NCBI RefSeq assembly: GCF_027244095.1
Contig: NC_069662.1
Span: forward strand, 143,300,294 to 143,364,293
DNA from: Hemicordylus capensis
Lineage: Eukaryota; Chordata; Lepidosauria; Squamata; Cordylidae
DNA length: 64,000 bases
Direction: 5' to 3'
The number at the start of each line of letters is the position of its first letter. The first letter of the stretch is position 1. Made by a program: the position numbers and the translations under genes. Below are positions 44,700 through 58,800 of the stretch, in pieces. Below the pieces are notes generated by a model. The model was not told where the DNA came from. It saw nothing but the letters and a program-made list of their open reading frames with translations, and did no database searches.

Positions 44700-47600
44700 C
44701 TGTTTTGGAAGAAAAAACAAAAGGAAGTTGATTGCAGTTTTGACAAGATAGACTTCATACATTTTGAAAATTTGGAGGACTGACTGGTGTTCTTGAGCTT
44801 CTTCAGGTCCTTTTGTTAAAGTAGGATGCATTTAGCTGCCAAATTGTGTTTATAACAAGACATGGCAGTTTGGCATTTATTAAACATGAGTGGTAAATGA
44901 CCTTTAGCTGCTGCTATCTCTCCTTGGGATCTAATGTTTGTCCTCTATGCACTCTGAATACTAGAGGCCTAACTCATTTGCTCATATATGATATGGAACC
45001 TATACATCAGGGGCACACAGGGGGAGGCAGGCAGGGGGTGTATTCTGACACCTCAAAAAGGCCCCCCAAAGTGCTACCTGAGGGGATTGCCTCAATTCAC
45101 TTTATGGGCAGGCTGTCCCTGCTTTGAAAAAACAACAACCTCCTATTCCTGCGGCTGATCCTGTTGTGGCCCCAGCTGACCTCTGGAATAGGGAAATGAA
45201 CACCCTCTTTCCATGGCTGAGGCTGAATGGCTCCCTGGTTTTCTGGGAATCTGCTGGCAATGAAGGAGTATTGCTAATAATCCAATACATCTCTGAGAAT
45301 CTGCAAGCTCATCAGTTGCTAACACTACAGTATTTAAAAATATGTTCCGATTGATCTGTGAAAAAGAATATCCTGACATCTTGTAATACGTGTAGAGTGA
45401 AAGATGTGTTGAGTCACAGCAATCAGCTCCTTGTGAACGTCATCCCATTCTTTCACTTGTAATGACTTCAAGCAGGCTCTGTTTGTTTTTATGGACATTG
45501 ACACAGGAGACTGTGAATCTGCTCTTTGTGGAGGAGTGAACTGCATTATAGATCCTTGGAAGTTTGTGTCCATGAGTAAAGCAAAAATGGTCTCTTCTGA
45601 AGGAATCAGTAAAGCATTTTCTAAAAAGGCAGATGGTTATGGAAGAGGAGAAGGTTGTGGTGTTCTTTTGTTAAAGCCACTCAAAAAGGTAAGCTGTTCA
45701 TACTGTGCTCCCCACACTGCTCCAAATTCTGCAGACAGCTCTATACCCGTTTAGTTTCCTTTGAATAAGAGACCACCAGAGACTTATAGTTTGTTTGGAA
45801 TATCTGCTTATGAATAAATATACAAGCAGATCTTTGTTGTAAAAAATGCAGTCAGAGAAGATTTGTAGCTTGCTAAGTCATCAGTCTAACAATGTGGGGG
45901 AAACATGACACAGAAAGCTATACTGTGTATGGGAAGGAGAAGGCTATTTTGGCAAAGGACAAAAGATTGTTCTTAAAACAAATTTTAGGGGTGTGTATTT
46001 TGGATACAAAATGTTTTGTGCCCCAAACAGGCCATTTTGGCTGTTTTGTAGCCGAAACAAAACACTCAATGCTCAAAACAGAAAAATTTGTAGCCGGAAC
46101 AAAATGTTCCTGTTTTGGATACAAAACGTTTTGTTGTTTTGGCTCTTTTGGAACTCCATTTTGGAATCGCGAAAAGTCTTTCTCCTTCAGTCTCCATTTT
46201 GAGTTTTGACATCTGTTTGAATTTCCAGCCCTTCCAGCCTGCAGATTGGCCAGTGAAAGCATGGGCTGATCTGCTGGCAATTGCCTCCTTATTTCTTTTA
46301 AGGAAATTTAAGGGTTAAATTTACCCTCATTGGCCAGTGGGGCAGTGTGCACACTGCCCGGGGCAGTGTGTATTCCATTGTTGTTGTTTCACACTGTTGT
46401 GTGTAGATCAATTGCATTTCTGGGGGTGAGATGTGGATGTACATGACCTTTGGAAATCTGCCTGGTTCTTTGCAAAGCTCTGCTGTTGTTGTTGATGATG
46501 TGTGATGTTGATGTTATTTGGGGTGGATTCAGGGCAGAAAGGGGGCTTTGGGGGCAGAAGAGTGGGTCAGGTGGTAGTGCCCCAATGGGTGCCTACTGCC
46601 ACCCAGATTCCAAAGGAATTGGGAAAAGGGCTGATTTTTAAAGAATTTCTGAAGTTTACATGTCTTTGGGGCAGATTTGGGACAGAAAGGGGGCCTGAGG
46701 GGCAAAACAGTGGGTTGGGTGGCAGTGCCCCAAGGGGTGCCTGCCACAACCCAGATTCCAAAGGAATAGGGCAAAGGGCTGATTTCTTAGGAATTGTTGA
46801 AGTTTACGCATCTTTAAGGTTCCCCCCCTAGGGAATAATGGAGGTTTCAGCAGACCCATAACTCCACCTGGGGGGCACTGAGGTGGCTGGGATGGGAGTG
46901 AATGGTGGTGTAGTGCACGTATGGTGCCAACCACACCCATGGGTTGCTAACCCATGGGGTGCTGAGTTCTGTTGTTTCTGAGGTATTCTGAGTGTAGATT
47001 CTCTGGTAGCATATGAGATTTTCAATGACAAACCATGAATCCACTCTCATATGCTACCAGATAATCTACACTCAAAACATCTCAGAAACAACAGAACCCA
47101 GTACCCCATGGGTTAGCAACCCATGGCGGTGGTTGGCACCTTATGTGCTCTACATCACCACTCGATCTGGGCCACCCCGGTGCCCCCCAAGTGCAGTTAT
47201 GGGGCTGCTGAAACCTCCATAATTCCCTATGGGGAAGAACTTTAAAGATGCATAAATTCCATTAAATCTTTAAAAATCAGCCCTCTGCCCAATTCCTTTG
47301 AAATAATTCTGGCAGCTTCCTTTCCCCCACTGGGCATTACCACCCACCCTATTCTGCTCTGGGCCACCCCTTTCCACCTGATGTGAAGCTATACTTTTGC
47401 TGAAACCTCCATTATTCCCTATGGGGAAAACCCTTAAACTTCAAAAATTCACCAAAAATCAGCCCTTTGCCCAATTCCTTTGAAATTTGGGTGGTAGCTT
47501 CCACCCATTGGGCACTACCACCCCAACCCCCTAGTTTTGCCCCAGGGCCATTTTTTAAAAATCCAAAACGTTTCAGATTCAGATTTTGCAATTTTGAACA

Positions 47601-47761
47601 AAGAACAAAATTGGGGTGTTTCAGATTGGCTGATTTTGAACAAAGAACAAAATGGGGGTGTTTTGGATTTGGGCCAAAAACAAAACAGGCAAAAAACCCA
47701 AAATGCACAACCCTACATCCTATACACAGCCTGTCTTTCAAACCACAAGTTGTAGTCTTTC

Positions 47762-47821
<60 letters not shown>

Positions 47822-50800
47822 AGCAGAGGGCAGCTTGTTCCAGCAACTCATTGGCTCAGTCTCAACTGCCATATACAGCCCTCCTCTGCCTTTGCGGCTC
47901 GGGAGTCATAGAAACTACTGCACACGTAATTCTTTACTGCACATTTTACAAAGAGAGTCATACAAATTTTATTTCACCGTTATTAATGGAGTTTCCTGGC
48001 CACACGGACAAGTTTTATTTAGATTACCTGCTATCCAATTTTAAAGAAACAGTTTCTAGCAATGTGGCCAAGTTTTGCTACGTAGTTTGTAAAACCCGTA
48101 AAGAATTTACTATGTAATTGGATGTTGTTATTGTACATTTATCTTGCTGGTCAATGACTGAAATAACGTATCTATCTATCTATTATTGGCTCAGATTATT
48201 GCTGTTCTTTTCTAATACTGCTTCTGATTGGCTCTAATCAGTCACACAAGGGGGTATGTGTCAAAGGGATCAATCCGGACACTCCATGTACGGAGTCAGT
48301 CTGGACAAAGAGGAATTCATTTGCATGAATATTCTCAACCATGACCTAAACTTTCACCCTGAAGTGCTTGTTTTTTCTCCAACAGTCAGGTCTCTAAACT
48401 TAACCAATAGGAAGTGAAGCTTTCTTGATAGACCATCCCTGGTTCTTGCTGTCATGAGAGTTCAGAAGAAGATAGCCATTATAGGCTAAGACAACTTTAT
48501 TATGTTGCAGGAAGAGACAAGTTCAACAAGTACAGACAGGAAGCAGGAAGGGACTCTGCCTCCAATTAGGAGCACTACTAGCAAATGCTAGTGCCACCTA
48601 ATGGCTGGACAGCAACATTTCCACACACTTGGCAGTTGTCAACCACAAATGGAACTAACTGACCCAGGACTGAGGAGTTTGCTGCATCACTTGATGCGTG
48701 AGCACTGCAAGATATTCCCCTCAAGGGATGGAGCTGCTCTGGGAAGAGCAGAAGGGTTCCAGGTCCCCTCCCTGGCACCTCCAAGACAGAGCTGAGAGAG
48801 ATTCCTGCCTGCAACCTTGGAGAAGCTGCTGCCAGTCTGTGAAGAAAAAACTGAGCTAGATAGACCAATGGTCTGACTCAGTATATGGCAGTTTCCTATG
48901 TTCCTATGTTCCTAACCATCCTTCTGTAGAACAGAGCATTTGGAGGGGGAAATAAGTTAACCCTTCCATTATTTGTCCCAACTCGAACAAAACAAGCCTC
49001 TTCTTCACAGAGGTCATATCAGGTTTGCTTCAGAGCCAAAACAATCAAAGCTGCTCTGCATGCTAGGAAACCCCCCATGTTCAACAAACACTGAAGAAGG
49101 GTGTTTCGGGGACAAAGAAAGCAACTGGATGGCAAGGGGGATGGCCAGTAGGGACCAACCATGGGCTTTTTGGAGTACCAACCATGGTTGCTTACCAACC
49201 ATGGGCTTTTGAGGGGGTCTGTCCCTGGTGCAAAAACTCTGTGAAGAAAATCTGTGTCAGTAAGCCTCTACTCTAGAAGTACAGTACTAGGAGTTAGCTG
49301 GAACAGATTCATTTTATATTTTCATGCTTGTACTTTTCCTCTCAAAATATTAATCTCTTGTTCCTGCTTTTTCAGTAAAAGCTTTCAAATTGCTAAGTTG
49401 TATTGAGCTGTTGATGACTGAGCACTATGAAGAGTTAAGTCTCTCCCATAGGTCTACTGCCCAGGTAAGTTACTCTCTGGGCACCCAAGGGTAGAGAACA
49501 GGTTGACTCCCCTGGAGACACAAATCCTCCTGTTTCCTGAGAAAGAGGAAGGTTCAGGGAGATGGCTCTCCACTAAGGGTACTTGCAAACCACAGTTTGT
49601 TCCTTTATTTCAACTATCTCTATCCCGCCCCACCAGTGTAATACTGCTTACCTCGGGGCGGTTTCTATGAAGGGGGGACTAGTGGTCTCTATCAAGAATT
49701 TCCAGTACCTTCACAAAACGATAATCCCCAGGGTTTGAAGGAAGACATAATGACAATTAAACTATTTGTCCCCTGCTGATTGAGCAAAGAGGCACCTTTT
49801 AAAAGTGGCAATTCTCTTTATTTAGCATGGAGAGAGCAACTGGCCCTATCCATCCCCAGCACAACATCCCTCCAGTGGCTGTTGCTGGTGTCTCTCTTAT
49901 TTTTCTTGTTCAGATTGTGAACCCTTTGGGGACAAGGAGCCATTTAATTTTATTTATCTATGTAAACTGCTTTGGGAACTTTTGTTGGAAAGTGGTATAT
50001 AAATATTAGTCATATTTGTATGTTCAAGCTAAAGTATAAGCGTAGCGTAAAAGTGACCATGCTAGAAGTCTAGTGCCCGATGATATATCTGCTGCAGTAA
50101 AATACATGATTAAACTAGAACATTTGATGATAAATAAATAAGTTTTTGATTTGTCTTTTAATAGTTTAGGATGGTAAGTCTATAAAAAGCTACAGTACCT
50201 TCTTCAATGGTTTCAATAAAATAACACCACAGCCTTCTCCTCTTCCATAACCATCTGCCTTTTTAGAAAAGGGTTTGCTCATTCCATCAGGAGAGATAAT
50301 TTTGGTTTTGCATCGGGATACAAAAGTGCGAGGATCTATGATGCAGCTCACTCCTCCACAGAATGCAGCTTCACAGTCACCTGTAATAAAATAAAATTAT
50401 TTTATTAATTCCATTTATTCTGAATTTTAACATTTTTAATGGCTGTCACATAGTTCATCATTCCGTCTGTGTTTTAATGGAACATGCACAGAAGAATGCT
50501 CTTGCCCAAATGCACGATATTGTTCAGAGTTGCGTGATAGATGGCCATGGGAAATAGTAGCTGTCCATCGTGCAGCCGTGTTTGCACAATTTTGGCATTT
50601 GCGCATGAGTGCTTTTGCGCAATTGTGTTCACATTCCATTAAAACAGACATGGGACATACTGCAGTGTGTCAGCCAATATCTATGTAAAATAATGATTTA
50701 ATTGAAATAGAATTGATATAAATGTTGCTTTAAGAATTGTGTTTGAATAAGTATTATGGTAGAATTTTAAAGAGCTATTTATTATTGGAATCATTTTATA

Positions 50801-53800
50801 CTAGCTGGGCTGGGTGCAGAGCATCTGTACCTCTAGTCCAGTGATTCTCAAAGTTGGGTCCCCAGATGTTATTGGACTTCAGCTCCCATAATCCTCAACC
50901 AAAGGCCGCTGGGGCTGGGGATTATGGGAGCTGAAGTCCTATAACACCTGAGGACCCAAGATTGAGAATCCCTGCTCTAGTCTGTCGCTGCAGCCACTCC
51001 TCCCCCTGCTGTCACCATTTTGTCACCTGCCTGTTTCCGCCTCATTCTCCCCCCCACCCGCCCGCTCGTTCCTGGCTCATTCTCCCCCCGACTGCTAGTT
51101 CCCACCTTGTTCTCCCCCCACACCTGCCTGTTTCCACCTCATTCTTCCCACACTGCCTGCTCATTCCTGGCTCATTCCCCACCCCTGTCTAATTGTTCCC
51201 GGCTCGTTCTATCCCCCCGCTGCCCGCTTGTTCTTCCTGCCCGCCTACCTGCCTGCTCGCTGCCACCTCCTTCTTCCCTCATCCCCGTCTGTCCCTCCCC
51301 CTCCTTCAGCTTGCTGTGGCTGTTTGCTTGGTGCCATTTTCTCAGCACGCCCCCCCCAAAGCTGGCCAGCCGACCGGCAGCGACCAGAGTGGCCATTTCT
51401 CTCTCTCACCAATCCCATGGCTAGCATATCCGGCAGTTCTCTGGACTGTCGCAAGAGCTGCCACACAAGGGATTAGCCACTGGTATGCCTTAGAGCATTA
51501 AATATATAGGTGTTTATTATAAGAATAGTTTAATTTGCATTTACTATTTAGTGCTTGGAATTATATATGCAATTTTGTATGCTAACAATAAATTTAAAAT
51601 ATTAAAAAAAACTTGATCTGATACCTTGTTTGATTGCATGTAAGGCATAATGCAATGCATAAAAGAAGGATGAACAGGCAGTATCTATGGCAAGTGATGG
51701 TCCAGTCAGATTAAAAGCATATGAAATCCGGTTAGCCGCTATACTCACTGCTACCCCAGTACCATCATAATGGTTTATTTCTTTTATTGCTGTGCTTGTT
51801 ACAATCTCATAGTCATGATTCATCAAACCTGGAAGCATAAAAGGTGAGTTTTGTGTTAGCATGAGACTTCAAGGGCAAATGGATGATCAGGCTAATTTTA
51901 AAGCTGATGCTGTTCCCAATATACTTGACAATGGAGCTAATCCAAGGACTAAGATAGACCTTATGCAGAGTTCTGTGACTAGAACATTTCCTGCTTTCTT
52001 CTTTCTCAAAAAGCAGTTTTGGGGTGGCCCCGAGCCATTTCCCTCTTTTAAATCTCTCCAAAAGCTAGGGATGTGCAAACCGGCTCAACATTGAATGGGT
52101 TCAACATCAAGCCGGTTCAGTTTGATGGTGCAGGGTCGAACCAAACCACCTTCTTTGGTCTGGCCCCAGACTGACCCCCCACAACTGTTTTTGGGGGGGA
52201 GGGGTTTGAGAACTTTTTTCCCCTTTAATTTTTTTAACCTTCTCCCCTTTAGGGAAGGTCCTCGAGGTGGTGGTGGGGGTAAGTGGAGGTTCACCCTCCC
52301 CCTGCCAGCCTCCGTTGTCACCCCCTCCAGCCAGTTCGGCTGGTTCTTTGGCAGGTTCAGGCCTGTAGTTTGCTGTGGTAGCCATTTTGGATGCCGCCAC
52401 AAATGCGCAAATGGCCTCTGCAGGGCCTGGCATGCAGGGCCTGGCATACCAAATGGCCACCGCGTCAAACTATGGAGGCTTGAATGGGCTGAAGAATCGG
52501 CCAAACTGGCTGGAAGGGGTGACAACAGAGACTGGCGGGGAGAGGGGGAACCTCCAAGGACACCCCCTGCTGCCTCAAGGACCTTCCCCAAAGCGGAGAA
52601 GCTTAAAAAAATGTTAATGTAAAAAAAAAAAGTTTGCAAATCCCCCCCCCCCAGGCCATACCGGGGGGGGGGTGTTGAGGGGGTGCCAGTCGAACTGGTC
52701 CAGTCAGGTTCAAGTCTGATCTGGACCCAAACTGAACTGGGCTAGTTGGTTTCATGCACATCCCTACCAAGAGCTGCTTTTAACCACAGAGAGACAAAGA
52801 TATGGGCACAATATTTTTATTTATTTTTCATTTTATTTTTACATTTATATCCCGCTCTTCTTCCAAGAAGCTCAGAGCGGTATACATGGTTATTTTTACC
52901 CTCACAACAAGTGGACTGGCTGTGGCCCAGTGGAAGAGCATCTGCTTTTCATGGAGAAGGTCTCTGGTTCACTCCCTGGTGGCATCTTCAGGTAGAATTG
53001 GGAAAGATCTCTGTCTGAAACCTTGGAGAAGCCGCTGCTAGTCAGTGTAGACAATACTAAGCTACATGGACTCATGGTCTGACTTGGTATCTAGCAGCAT
53101 CCTATGTTTTCCTGTCCACAGTTAATAGCAGCTTTAGGATGAAGTTTAAATTGGAGATTGTACGTAACATTTGAAACTGGGTGGAGGATGTTGAGTAGAC
53201 TTCAGCGGACTTGTACAATACATCCGTGGGAATGTGCACGCCCTGGGAACTGGAGGCTCCCAGGAACTGGACATCCTAGTGATCATGCAAACCCACCCAA
53301 GGAAAAGATTTTTAAATATTTTCAATGCTGCTGTGATTACTGAATAACGAGATTCAAAATGTAGGAATGGACATTAAATCACCAATAAAAACCCCTGTTT
53401 TGGTGCCACTAATGTCCTCTATAGGTATTCCTGCATCCTCCAACGTTCTGTAAGTGCACTCCAGGAGCAGTTTCTGTTGAGGATCCATCCGTTCAGCCTC
53501 CAGATCAGGGATACCAAACAGTTTGTTATCAAACATATTGAATCTGAAAAGTACAAGATGTTATCTATAAACTGCCTTTCTGCAGAAAAGCACATGTAAG
53601 ACAGAGTACAATTTTATTTAATTTATTTATTTATCATATTTTTATACCGCCTGATATGTATATCTCTAGGCGGTGTACAAAATTTAAAATATTTAAGAGT
53701 CACAAATTAAAATACATGACAATTAAGACAATAGAATAAAATGATTAAAACAAGTTTTTAAAATTATTAAAATTAATTCTAACTAAAAGCCTGAGAGAAC

Positions 53801-54035
53801 AGGAAGTTGATTATAAAAATAACTATTATTTGATCAAATTAATTAAACAGAGAATATACGGTCAATGACATTAACAACAGGAAGCAACCACACTGCAGCA
53901 GGCAACAAGACAACTGTAGCAGCAGCTCAGTAACACTAACTGACATACTATGCAATGTTATGCACGTGATGGAATGGAACATTTGTGCAGTTGCTCATGT
54001 GCAAAAATTATACACATGGAGTTGTTCGACAGGCC

Positions 54036-54083
<48 letters not shown>

Positions 54084-55779
54084 CATTATATATAATGGCC
54101 TCACTGCTACACAATTCTATTACACTTGTGCAGCAGTGCCATTACACTTGTGCAACAGTGCTATTGCACAACTGTGCAAACATTACATTCCACCATGCAT
54201 ATAGTGTTGTACACATTACATTACACCATGCACATAGTGTTGTACGCATAGTGTTGTAAAGTATGTCAGTCACTAACATTAATCCCCCAAAGCCTATCTA
54301 AATAGGAACATTCTTGCAGCCTCCTGGAAGGTGAGCTAGGTGGGAGCCTGACCTCACCAGGGTTGGCATTTTTGGAGCCACCACCAAAAAGACCTTGTGG
54401 AGTTACCACTCAAAAAGCTTAACCAAATCGCCAAAAAGAGTTTGGCCTGAGCGTTGGTCCAAAGTTGATCAAAGGGCTCTAACAGACTTATATTGGTGAA
54501 GGCTATTAATTAAGAGACCTGATCCCAGACCACCAAGGGCTTTAAACGTCAAGACCAGAATTCTAAATGAGTCCCAGAAATGAATAGGCAGCCCAGTGCA
54601 GTTGGTACAGAATTGGAGTAACATGCTCCAAATGGCAAACATCAACTAGAACTAGAACATCAACTGCTGCATGTCTCAGCCACCTTTAACACCTTTAACC
54701 TTAACATAAAAAGCTTTGAAATGATCCAGTCTGCAAGTCGGGTTTGCTGTATAAGTTAAAGTCACAGTTGTCTTGTTTGCAAGATAAAGTCACAGCTGGC
54801 AAACCAGCCAAAGCTGTAAAAAGTGCTCCTGTCCACTGAAATCATCTGGACATCCATGCAGGCCAGCCCTTCCTTGAGGCGAGGTGAAGCGGTTGCCTCA
54901 GGCAGCAGATTATTGGAGCTCCAGTGAGGCAACAAGATGCCTTCCTGCCCCCATTTCAAAAATGGGGGAGATTGGGGGAGGAGGGTGCAGCATTTGGAGC
55001 CCTGCCTCGGGCTCACAGAAGTCTTGAGCTCCCCCTGCATCCATGGACAGCACTAGGTCCGGGGCACTCCCAGGGGTTAGTGCAACTCCATCAGTGACAA
55101 GTGGCTTGTCCTCAACAGTAGTGTAACACAAGAGTTGGAGGGTTCTAGTGCAGGGCTGCTCAACTTCAGCCCTCCTCAAGATGATGGCCTACAGCTCCCA
55201 TAATCCCTGGCTATTGACCACTGTGGCTGGGGATTATGGGAGTTGTAGTCCAAAAGCAGCTGGTGGGGCGGGGCTATGTTGAGCAGGCCTGGTCTAGGGG
55301 AAGGCTCCTACACAGGAGAACCCTCACGGGATACCAAGTATTGCAATCTTCCCTGCTTGAAGGTAGATTCACCCTCGTCTCTTTCCCAAAAATTTAATGT
55401 ATGGGTTTTCAAATCTAAAGTATCATTTAAAAAACACGATTACAGTCTTACTCATCAAGGAGAGCAGCACGTGTGGTGTATATTTTTCCTGGCTGATTGG
55501 TGTCAGGATCATACCACCTCTGGGTGTTAAATCTTTCTGGAGGTATTTCTACAGTACAGTTTCTCCCTTCTACCAGCACTTGCCAGAAACTGTCGATTCC
55601 TTCTCCTGTAGCAAGATTTAAAATATACATAAGCTACATTTTTTCAGCACTTTTTAGGGCAAGAGGGAGATCTTATTCTGCATATTTAAAAAGGGGAAAT
55701 AAAAAGCTGGCCCTCAGCTACATGCAAAAGCTTGCATTAGGACAGGTTTATGACATGCTAGGCAACTCTCGATTTCCAG

Positions 55780-55815
<36 letters not shown>

Positions 55816-58800
55816 GAACTTCCATCTATATAACATTAAACTGCAGCAGCCAAATTCCACATGAAGATCTTTTTAAAGCCATGTCTACTACTACTTTGTT
55901 CTAACAGCAGCTTGTCCTTCTCAGCAAATAGTATCTATGTATGTACGTATGTATGTATGTATTTGTTTATTTCGGCCCTAGGCCAGCATAAATACAAGAA
56001 AAAGAAACAGAAACAACAACAACAACAAAATACATAAAATACATAAAACATTAATACCATCAAATAACATATACATGGCTAATTTCATTCAAATGAGATC
56101 GGTTAATCTAAATGCCTTCTCAGCAAATAGTTTTAGCAGTAAGCCACCGTGAATGAAAGATAGGGCACATGTCCATATCTCCTTACCTGTACCTTAAGAT
56201 CTTTAAAAAGATTCTTTCTAAAGATTCTTTAGAGGCCCTCCTCTGGAGTGCCCCTGCCAAACAAGGTGATGCGGGTGGCCACCAGGGTGAGAGCCTTTTC
56301 AGTGGTTGCACCCCATTTATGGAATATCCCCATGGAGATTTGTGTGGCTTCATCACTTTGTTCTTTTAGATGCCAGGTAAATACCTTTTTGTTTATACAG
56401 GACTTTTAAATTTGGGTTTTCAGATTTGTTCTGATTTTTAACTAATTTTAAAATGCGTTTTTAAGCTGTTTTGTATTGTATTTTGTATTTTATTTTTACC
56501 TTTTAAAAATCTGTTATGATTTAATCTATTATGTGTTTTAATTGTATGTTTTAATCCTCTGTTGTGAGTCATGCAGAGAACAATTTGTTATGGGACAGCT
56601 AACAAATAAAGTGCTGTTGTTATTCCTCCTTCTCCTCTGGTCAGGCTCCTAACTGAATTTGAAGAACTTAACTAGGTAACACAGAAAATAGCTCACTTTC
56701 CCCCACTAAGCCCAATTCTGAGCCCAATTCTGAAGTCATCAGGAGCATGAAGGTTTAATTCTCCCCAACCTCCATCAATGAGCCTCTAAACCCACTCGCT
56801 CCCACCATATTTACTGATCATGATGCTCTGGTGATGATGGTGGTGCAATGCCAGATGCAGAGAAGATCTCTCTTTGCTCTTCTCTCTCTGGTACCTATCA
56901 TGCCACTAGAGCTGCAAGCCAGGCACTAGTAGCCCAGAGAAAACTACATTTCCCAGCATTCCTGGCATTTTTGGCTCACAGGTGTAGCAGCATACAAGGC
57001 ACCAGGAGGAAGGTGAGAGAGAGAGAGAGAGAAATTGAAATCCCTCTCTTCCTCCATACCACCATTGCAAGAGCAGAAAATCAGGTAAGTGTGGGGAAGG
57101 GTACTTAAATTCTTCTCTGGCTCATTTTGTATTTGAGATGAGCAGTATGAACTGCTTCAATTCATATCTCCAAGTCAGAAAGTATGAAATATATTTAGCT
57201 ACAATGCTACCTCAGATTGGAGCGTGTGTGTGTGTGTGGCAGTTCTTTCATGAGGCAAATAAGGTGGCTGTCTCAGGTAGCAGATTATTAGGGCACTGGG
57301 AGAGAAGCAAGATGCCCCCCCCCCATTTCAACAGTTCTACAGGACTGGTCTGACCCTTGCACGCTTTGCAAGAAACACCTCTCTTTACACTCCTTACAAA
57401 GCTCGCTATAAGCATGAGAGGAGAAGAGGAAGCTGCTGGGAACCTTTCCTCCCCACCCCCAACAAACATTCAAAGCTTGTGAGGGTTAGTTTTGAGAGGA
57501 GGCTTGCCTCTACTGGTGGGGCAAGGCAGCATTTGGCACCTTGCCTCAAGTACCACAATACCTTGGTCAACCCCACAGGGCAGAGCCAAGCCCACTCCAC
57601 GTATGTTGCTATAAGTCCAACAGTCACTTCATGCCCCATCTGCATACGGCAGGGTGCGGGGTGGGGGGGGGGCGTTAGACAGTGAAGAAAATATCAAAAT
57701 GTTCCAGGAAGAGAAGCCCTTGGGGTATAGCAGTGTTCCCTGTAACAGGGATTCCCATATGTTACTGACTACATTTCCTCATCATTTCCAACTGCAATGG
57801 CCTTTGGCTGGGGATGATGGGAGTAGTAGTCCAAGACATCTGGGAATCCAAGTTAGAAGGAACACTGGGATAAAGTTGGTATGTGTCTCCTTTCCATCGT
57901 GAGTAGGGCAGAGAGAGGAGGTTGAAATAGTATGCTGCATCGAATATATATCATGCAACACAGTTTTAAGCAACGCATGTACAGTTTTTCCACATCAATG
58001 CATGTTCAGCCAGAGGAGCACCTAGGTAATTTTGGAGCCTGGATCTAAAGGCCTTTGGAGCCACCCCCCTCTGCAAGTTAAGCATCATTTTTTAACACGT
58101 AATTTCCTGAGGGCACTGACCACACCACCCAGGACACAATAAATGTGATTTGGGGGGGGGCAGGGTGTGTGCAAGCCCTGGACTTTGGCCCCAATGTCCA
58201 GGGGTAAGAGCACCTCTGCATTCAGCATGATACTTCCCAGATGTAGCTTGCATTTGAGAGGATCTGTACCCAGCAGGGGTGGTCCAAAACATTTTGCTGC
58301 CTGAGGTGAAGGACAGTATGACACCCCCATCAATAAACCGCATGCCCCAGCAAGAGCAAGAAGGGTGGTAGCAGTGGACGGTGGGGTAGTACCTGTAGGT
58401 GGGGGCACCTGCTGTCCCCTGTGCCCTTCCTCTCATCTGCACCTGAGGTGACTTCCTCACCCCACCTAATGGAAGGATCACCCCGGTACCCAGGTTCACT
58501 TTTTAAATGAACACATGACAGACAGAGAGGCGGATCTCACAATCCGTGAGACCCGCTTTTGTTAGAACTTCGGGGAGAGCAGGCTAAGCCCGCTCTCCCC
58601 GCAGACGAGCGGGCAGGGAGCCCTGGGTGGCCGGATCGGATGCCCACACGATGGCCGGCTTCGAGACGGAGCCGGTGGGGGAAGTGGGGGCTGCATGGCC
58701 CCCACAAGCCCCAGTATGCCCTGCGCGACTGCGACTGCGCAGGGCATACTGGGGAGACCCCCGAGCCGGGAGGCTGCTTTTAAGCCTCCCAGCCAGGGCT

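Noticed and set aside
39138-44831. Translating the PKS big exon from its first in-frame ATG as a one-exon gene
   Set aside because: The first 44 codons lie before a clear splice acceptor at 44700 and lack KS similarity; the upstream exons supply the KS start in frame.
51020-51424. Pro-rich open frame of 134 codons
   Set aside because: Produced by a degenerate pyrimidine-rich minisatellite.
52085-52639. Open frames on both strands between 52085 and 52640
   Set aside because: They lie in the arms of a hAT foldback element and mirror each other.
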